A DNA stretch of 62,874 nucleotides from Methanobacteriota archaeon (GTDB lineage Archaea; Thermoplasmatota; Thermoplasmata; Thermoplasmatales; GCA-001856825). The stretch is taken from positions 1 to 62,874 of the forward strand of contig JAFMDN010000005.1 of the NCBI GenBank assembly GCA_017857235.1, read 5' to 3'. Position numbers and translations under genes: made by a program. Below, in pieces: positions 58,758-62,874 of this stretch. Below the pieces are notes generated by a model. It was not told the DNA's origin, searched no databases, and saw only the letters and a list, made by a program, of their open reading frames with translations. Numbering within the stretch: the first letter of the stretch is position 1; each line of letters opens with the position of its first letter.

Positions 58758-58831
58758 GGGCCCGTAGCTCAGCCAGGTAGAGCATCTGGCTTTTAACCAG
58801 GTGGTCAGGGGTTCGAATCCCCTCGGGCCCG
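58758..58831 (+). tRNA. tRNA-Lys (anticodon TTT), no intron, CCA not encoded
   Basis: Acceptor GGGCCCG/CGGGCCC, D-arm GCTCAGCCAGGTAGAGC, anticodon loop CTTTTAA, T-arm AGGGGTTCGAATCCCCT. Confidence 0.96.
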
Positions 58832-58939
58832 TCTGTATTTTGTAAGCGAATACGTCATAATCACCATGTTCCCTATATATACTTTTGTAAAATTCTTTTT
58901 TAATAACCATTATAATTAAGTTAATTTTCCAGAAATAAT

Positions 58940-61525
58940 ATGATAGAATCAATCATAAAGTATAGAAGGATTGTTTTAATAATCTGGATAATAGCTATTA
59001 TCGCCATGGTTCCACTAACTTCTCACTATAATTCTTACATCAATTATGGAAATTCAACTTCTGGCATACCAAATACTGAATCTTCTCAGGTACAGTCAAT
59101 AATATCTAAAATTTCTTCCCAGAATTCTTCACTCTATGTTCTTCTGATATCTAACCCATATAACATTACTACAGAAAAAGAAGTTCTAAATTTTCAAAAT
59201 AAAATAGATAATTCCGGAATTAAAAATCTCAGTTCAACTAATTCTGTTTATACAGCTTATGCCTCCTTCCTTGATAAATCTATAGGGAGCATAAAACCAA
59301 AAATAATTCAATTGTATGATAATTTTTCACATTATTCTTATTTAATGCTATCATTTCCATCAAACTTTTATAGGAATTATTCAAATGAATATTCAATAAA
59401 CTACATTGCTAATATCTCGGGATACAATGGCTCTTCTTACGAAAAAACATTCCTTCAATTTTTCCAATATTCCCCAGCAAATTTGAGTATATTGAAGAGA
59501 ATCAACTTGGCTGTTGAAGAAAGCGCATTTTCTTATTTCCATGATAATGAGAGTATTTTTTACGCAACAATGGTTTTGAAATACGTTAATATCACAACAT
59601 TTCCTGGAAGTCTAATAAATAATGCTACCCAGTTTATATCTGGTATTTCTAAATTCAATTTTACAAAAGATGATTTGTTGGCAGCTCTTATGGAAGGTGA
59701 CTTTGGAATGAATTATGTTCAGAATTTTGGGTTAAATGGGGTCCCTTCCTTTATCAGGGAGTCGTTCATAAATTCAAATGATTCAGCATCTTTGATTGTT
59801 ATCACATTCAATGTTCCTAGCGGTTATATATCACCAAGTGGCTTCTATCCAGCTGCGGCCGCAACTCCAGTCGTAGAAAAATACGTTCATTATTACTTTG
59901 GGAATTCCGGATATCTCACCGGAAATGGTGCCATATATTATCAAACACAGCAACAGACATCAAAATCTGGTGCCTTTTTTGGAGCTATTTACATAATTCT
60001 ATTCATAGCTGTTTTATTAACACTCTATTCTTACAAACTATCCATACTCAATTTGATCCTTGTTTCTGTAACGGTATTATTTGGATATGCAGCCATAATA
60101 CTAACTGGGCTTATAGCCGGAAAAGTTTCCTATGTGGTAACATATACTTTGACAGCGGTCCTTTTAGGGATAACAACTGATTATGTAGTTTTCGTACTTT
60201 ACAGATTTAGAAGTGAGCTAAAAAGAGGAAAATCTAAAGAGGAAATCCTTGGAAAGCCGCTTTCCAATTCATTGAAGGCTGTATTAATTAGTGGTTTAAC
60301 AGTTGCATTCAGTCTTGGAATGTTCACGTTCATAAAATCTTTTGAAACCTGGGGCATTACATTGCTGATTGCGATTCTTATTACTCTTCTTGGAGTCGTA
60401 ACATCATTACCGGCCATAATACCCTACCTTGGTCCTAAATCATTCATGAAAAGAGGTCTCAAAAGAGAGGATGAAATGGATATAAAAAAGTCTTACTTTT
60501 ACAGAACTTCCAATTTCTCTGTCAAAAGATCTTTTACAGTATTCATAATAATAATTTTGTTGGCAGTTCCATCAGTCTATCTTTTTACAGAATATCCTAC
60601 TACATATAATTTTAATGCGGGTCTTCCACAAAATTTAGAGAGCACCGAGGGATTAAACAAATTAAACTCCTATTTTGGGGCGAATATTTTATATCCCGTT
60701 TATGTCTTAATATCAAATGAAAATAGTTCTATTAATTCTTCATTTAATAATAAGCTCTATTATTTCACTACTTACTTGTTTTCCCTCCAGGGTACAAAAG
60801 AAGTACTAGGCCCATTTTCAAATGGATCAAGTATATCCAAGAATGTTTCGGCAGATTCATTTTTAGTGGATAATAATAAATATGTTCTATACACTATTTT
60901 CCTGAATTACAATCCATATTCACAGAATGCCATTTCTTATGTTGAACTGTTGAGAAGCAATAAATCTCTGTTAGTAGGTGGTGTTACATCCTCCATTATA
61001 GATGAAGAGAGGCAGAATAATATTGATTTTACCGAGTTGGCTATTCTCATTACTCTAGCGATTTTTATCATTCTCTCTATTTCCTTCAGGAACATTAAAT
61101 ACCCGATAATATCACTTTCAGGAGTTTTTATATCGATTGTTTGGACTCTATCAATTCTGTATTTTATATCAACCTACATTCTTCATCAAACTATAATATA
61201 CCTTATTCCAGTCATATTATTTGTCATTCTTATGTCCCTTGGAAATGACTATTCAGTATTCATCTTCTCAAGAGTAAGGGAAGAGCAGGAGAAATTCGGG
61301 AACTTAGAAGGTATTAACAGAGGAATGCAAACATCTGGAAAGGTTGTAACATCTTTAGGACTTATTCTTGCTGGATCACTTGGAGCTTTAGGCCTTGTGC
61401 CTGTTGGATTTCTAGAACAGATGGGAATAGCCTTCGCTGTATCTCTTACCATTGACACTATGATCATTAGAACATTCTATTTCCCTTCAATGATTAAAAT
61501 CCTAAAAGTAAATTTTAAAAATTGA
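58940..61525 (+). CDS. MMPL/RND superfamily transporter
   Basis: VLLGITTDYVVFVLYRFRSELKRGKSKEEILGKPLSNSLKAVLISGLTVAFSLGMF; MSLGNDYSVFIFSRVREEQEK. Confidence 0.9.
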   Translation: MIESIIKYRRIVLIIWIIAIIAMVPLTSHYNSYINYGNSTSGIPNTESSQVQSIISKISSQNSSLYVLLISNPYNITTEKEVLNFQNKIDNSGIKNLSSTNSVYTAYASFLDKSIGSIKPKIIQLYDNFSHYSYLMLSFPSNFYRNYSNEYSINYIANISGYNGSSYEKTFLQFFQYSPANLSILKRINLAVEESAFSYFHDNESIFYATMVLKYVNITTFPGSLINNATQFISGISKFNFTKDDLLAALMEGDFGMNYVQNFGLNGVPSFIRESFINSNDSASLIVITFNVPSGYISPSGFYPAAAATPVVEKYVHYYFGNSGYLTGNGAIYYQTQQQTSKSGAFFGAIYIILFIAVLLTLYSYKLSILNLILVSVTVLFGYAAIILTGLIAGKVSYVVTYTLTAVLLGITTDYVVFVLYRFRSELKRGKSKEEILGKPLSNSLKAVLISGLTVAFSLGMFTFIKSFETWGITLLIAILITLLGVVTSLPAIIPYLGPKSFMKRGLKREDEMDIKKSYFYRTSNFSVKRSFTVFIIIILLAVPSVYLFTEYPTTYNFNAGLPQNLESTEGLNKLNSYFGANILYPVYVLISNENSSINSSFNNKLYYFTTYLFSLQGTKEVLGPFSNGSSISKNVSADSFLVDNNKYVLYTIFLNYNPYSQNAISYVELLRSNKSLLVGGVTSSIIDEERQNNIDFTELAILITLAIFIILSISFRNIKYPIISLSGVFISIVWTLSILYFISTYILHQTIIYLIPVILFVILMSLGNDYSVFIFSRVREEQEKFGNLEGINRGMQTSGKVVTSLGLILAGSLGALGLVPVGFLEQMGIAFAVSLTIDTMIIRTFYFPSMIKILKVNFKN

Positions 61526-61565
61526 TTTAAAAATATTCTTATATTCTTTTTTATTAGTTCAGTGA

Positions 61566-62423
61566 ATGGATGAAATTGATCGGGAAATATTAATTTCGCT
61601 TTTAATGAAAGGGGGCATTTCTCAATCTGAAATTTCTAAGATGATCGGATCATCTACACAGAGAATAAACTATAGAATGAAGAAAATGTTAGAAGAAGGT
61701 ATAATAAAAAATTTCAAGGTCCATATTAATCCCTATTTTCTTAATGGAATGAATTTATTTGTTGCGTATGAAGGAACAAAGAATATAGATTTAAGGGGAA
61801 TAGGGTCTGTCTTTCGATGTTTAGAAAGAACTGATTTCTATGAATTGCAGGCTATGAATGAGAAAGAGCTTTTAGATCTGACGAATTATATGAGTGTTGA
61901 ATTCGGAAATAAAATAATGCAATATAGGCCGAGGGTACCGGAGTTGAAAAACAAAATTAATTACTATGACCTATTGATTTTGCGCGAACTTTTAAAGAAT
62001 CCGACTATAGATTATATTAAATTATCTCAGATATTGGGAATAAGAGCCCCATTGATAAGGAAGAGAATAAATAGGATGAAATCTATGGGAGTATTCAGCA
62101 TAATTCCCATAATCGACCTTTCGAAAACTGATATTTTTCTTTTCACAATAATTTCTGGAAGAAGATTAGAGACCAAACTAAATGTTAGCAATACTATATT
62201 AAAAATTATTGATGATAATGCATCTATTTATGTGGGCATTGAAAAATCCATGTCGAATATACGCAAAAACTTAAGTTATGTTAGGAAGATAGATAAAAAT
62301 GCGGAAGTAATGGTGGTTTATGATTATGATTTTAGATCAGATTTTGCTGAAAGGGCAATAAACAATTTAATAGAGGCGGAAGAAAGCAATATGAGAAAAA
62401 TTCTGCCAGAGGAAACTCCTTAA
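61566..62423 (+). CDS. Lrp/AsnC-like regulator with two winged-helix segments
   Basis: DEIDREILISLLMKGGISQSEISKMIGSSTQRINYRMKKMLEEGIIKNFKVHINPYF; second HTH YDLLILRELLKNPTIDYIKLSQILGIRAPLIRKRINRMKSMGVF. Confidence 0.8.
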   Translation: MDEIDREILISLLMKGGISQSEISKMIGSSTQRINYRMKKMLEEGIIKNFKVHINPYFLNGMNLFVAYEGTKNIDLRGIGSVFRCLERTDFYELQAMNEKELLDLTNYMSVEFGNKIMQYRPRVPELKNKINYYDLLILRELLKNPTIDYIKLSQILGIRAPLIRKRINRMKSMGVFSIIPIIDLSKTDIFLFTIISGRRLETKLNVSNTILKIIDDNASIYVGIEKSMSNIRKNLSYVRKIDKNAEVMVVYDYDFRSDFAERAINNLIEAEESNMRKILPEETP

Positions 62424-62450
62424 CTTATTTTATATTCATTCATTTAATAG

Positions 62451-62812
62451 AAATTATCACTAAAAAATATTTATCTAAAATATTCCCTTAACAGACTGTT
62501 TAGCTATATATTATTAATTTTAATAATACTCGATATATTTATATCCCTGGGGCTTCTGATAATAAAGATAGGATGGATCGATTATAAAAAAGATAAATAT
62601 AATGAAAATGATATTTTTAGTCCTGAAGTCCTCATAATTCTGCCCGTCAAGGGAAAGGATTTTGAAATGAGTTATAATTTAAAATCTCTGAAAGAACAGT
62701 CATATAGCAATTTTAGAATTATGCTGTAGCTAATGATGAAAATGATGGATCTCTTACATTAGAGGAAGAAAAAGAAATTGAAAATATTTGTTCAATCTTG
62801 AATTATCAATAA
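62451..62812 (+). pseudogene. Remnant of a membrane glycosyltransferase (GT2-like) N-terminus, frameshifted
   Basis: My translation: ...LLILIILDIFISLGLLIIKIGWIDYKKDKYNENDIFSPEVLIILPVKGKDFEMSYNLKSLKEQSYSNFRIML* then +1 frame AVANDENDGSLTLEEEKEIENICSILNYQ**; no ATG start in frame. Confidence 0.55.
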
Positions 62813-62874
62813 TAATAGGACTATATATTACCATTTGGATACGGGTGAATAGGATTTATTTAGACTCTTAATAC

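Noticed and set aside
58734-58952. Minus-strand 72-aa ORF containing GFEPLTTWLKARCSTWLSYGPLGP
   Set aside because: It is the reverse translation of the tRNA-Lys gene; this peptide is a familiar spurious ORF over tRNA genes.

Overview
62.9 kb archaeal chromosomal segment. It is AT-rich, has TATA/BRE promoters very close to start codons, and carries archaeal TFB, Gar1, NAC, CCA-adding enzyme, PolB and an ArcS-like protein. The overall character resembles Thermoplasmatales, but that is inference from gene content only. It encodes: (i) surface proteins: a heptad-repeat stalk protein with a 168-bp tandem repeat, a 1541-aa protein with a pilin-like N-terminus, and a 1463-aa protein with cytoplasmic zinc ribbons; (ii) a two-subunit methylmalonyl-CoA mutase and aconitase; (iii) a PadR-controlled MFS exporter / CARDB-like exoprotein operon with a near-perfect PadR operator; (iv) a dense fatty-acid beta-oxidation block (SCP2, HCDH-crotonase fusion, membrane Fe-S ETF oxidoreductase, EtfBA, thiolase, a paired acyl-CoA dehydrogenase, acyl-CoA ligase, thioesterase); (v) a tandem ribbon-helix-helix protein next to what I read as a degenerate FtsZ-fold protein, followed by a giant coiled-coil RING/PHD-like zinc-finger protein and an ArcS-like protein; (vi) a type IV pilus-like locus with two complete secretion ATPases and two TadC-like membrane proteins; (vii) an information-processing block (PolB, PyrG, Gar1, TFB, tRNA-Lys(UUU)); (viii) two MMPL/RND transporters. 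The candidates I rate highest for novelty are the pseudo-FtsZ / RHH / coiled-coil-RING neighbourhood at 35.7-42.3 kb and the catalytically split acyl-CoA dehydrogenase pair at 28.1-30.3 kb. No CRISPR array, rRNA or intact transposon was seen. All calls come from reading the sequence; no database search was run.
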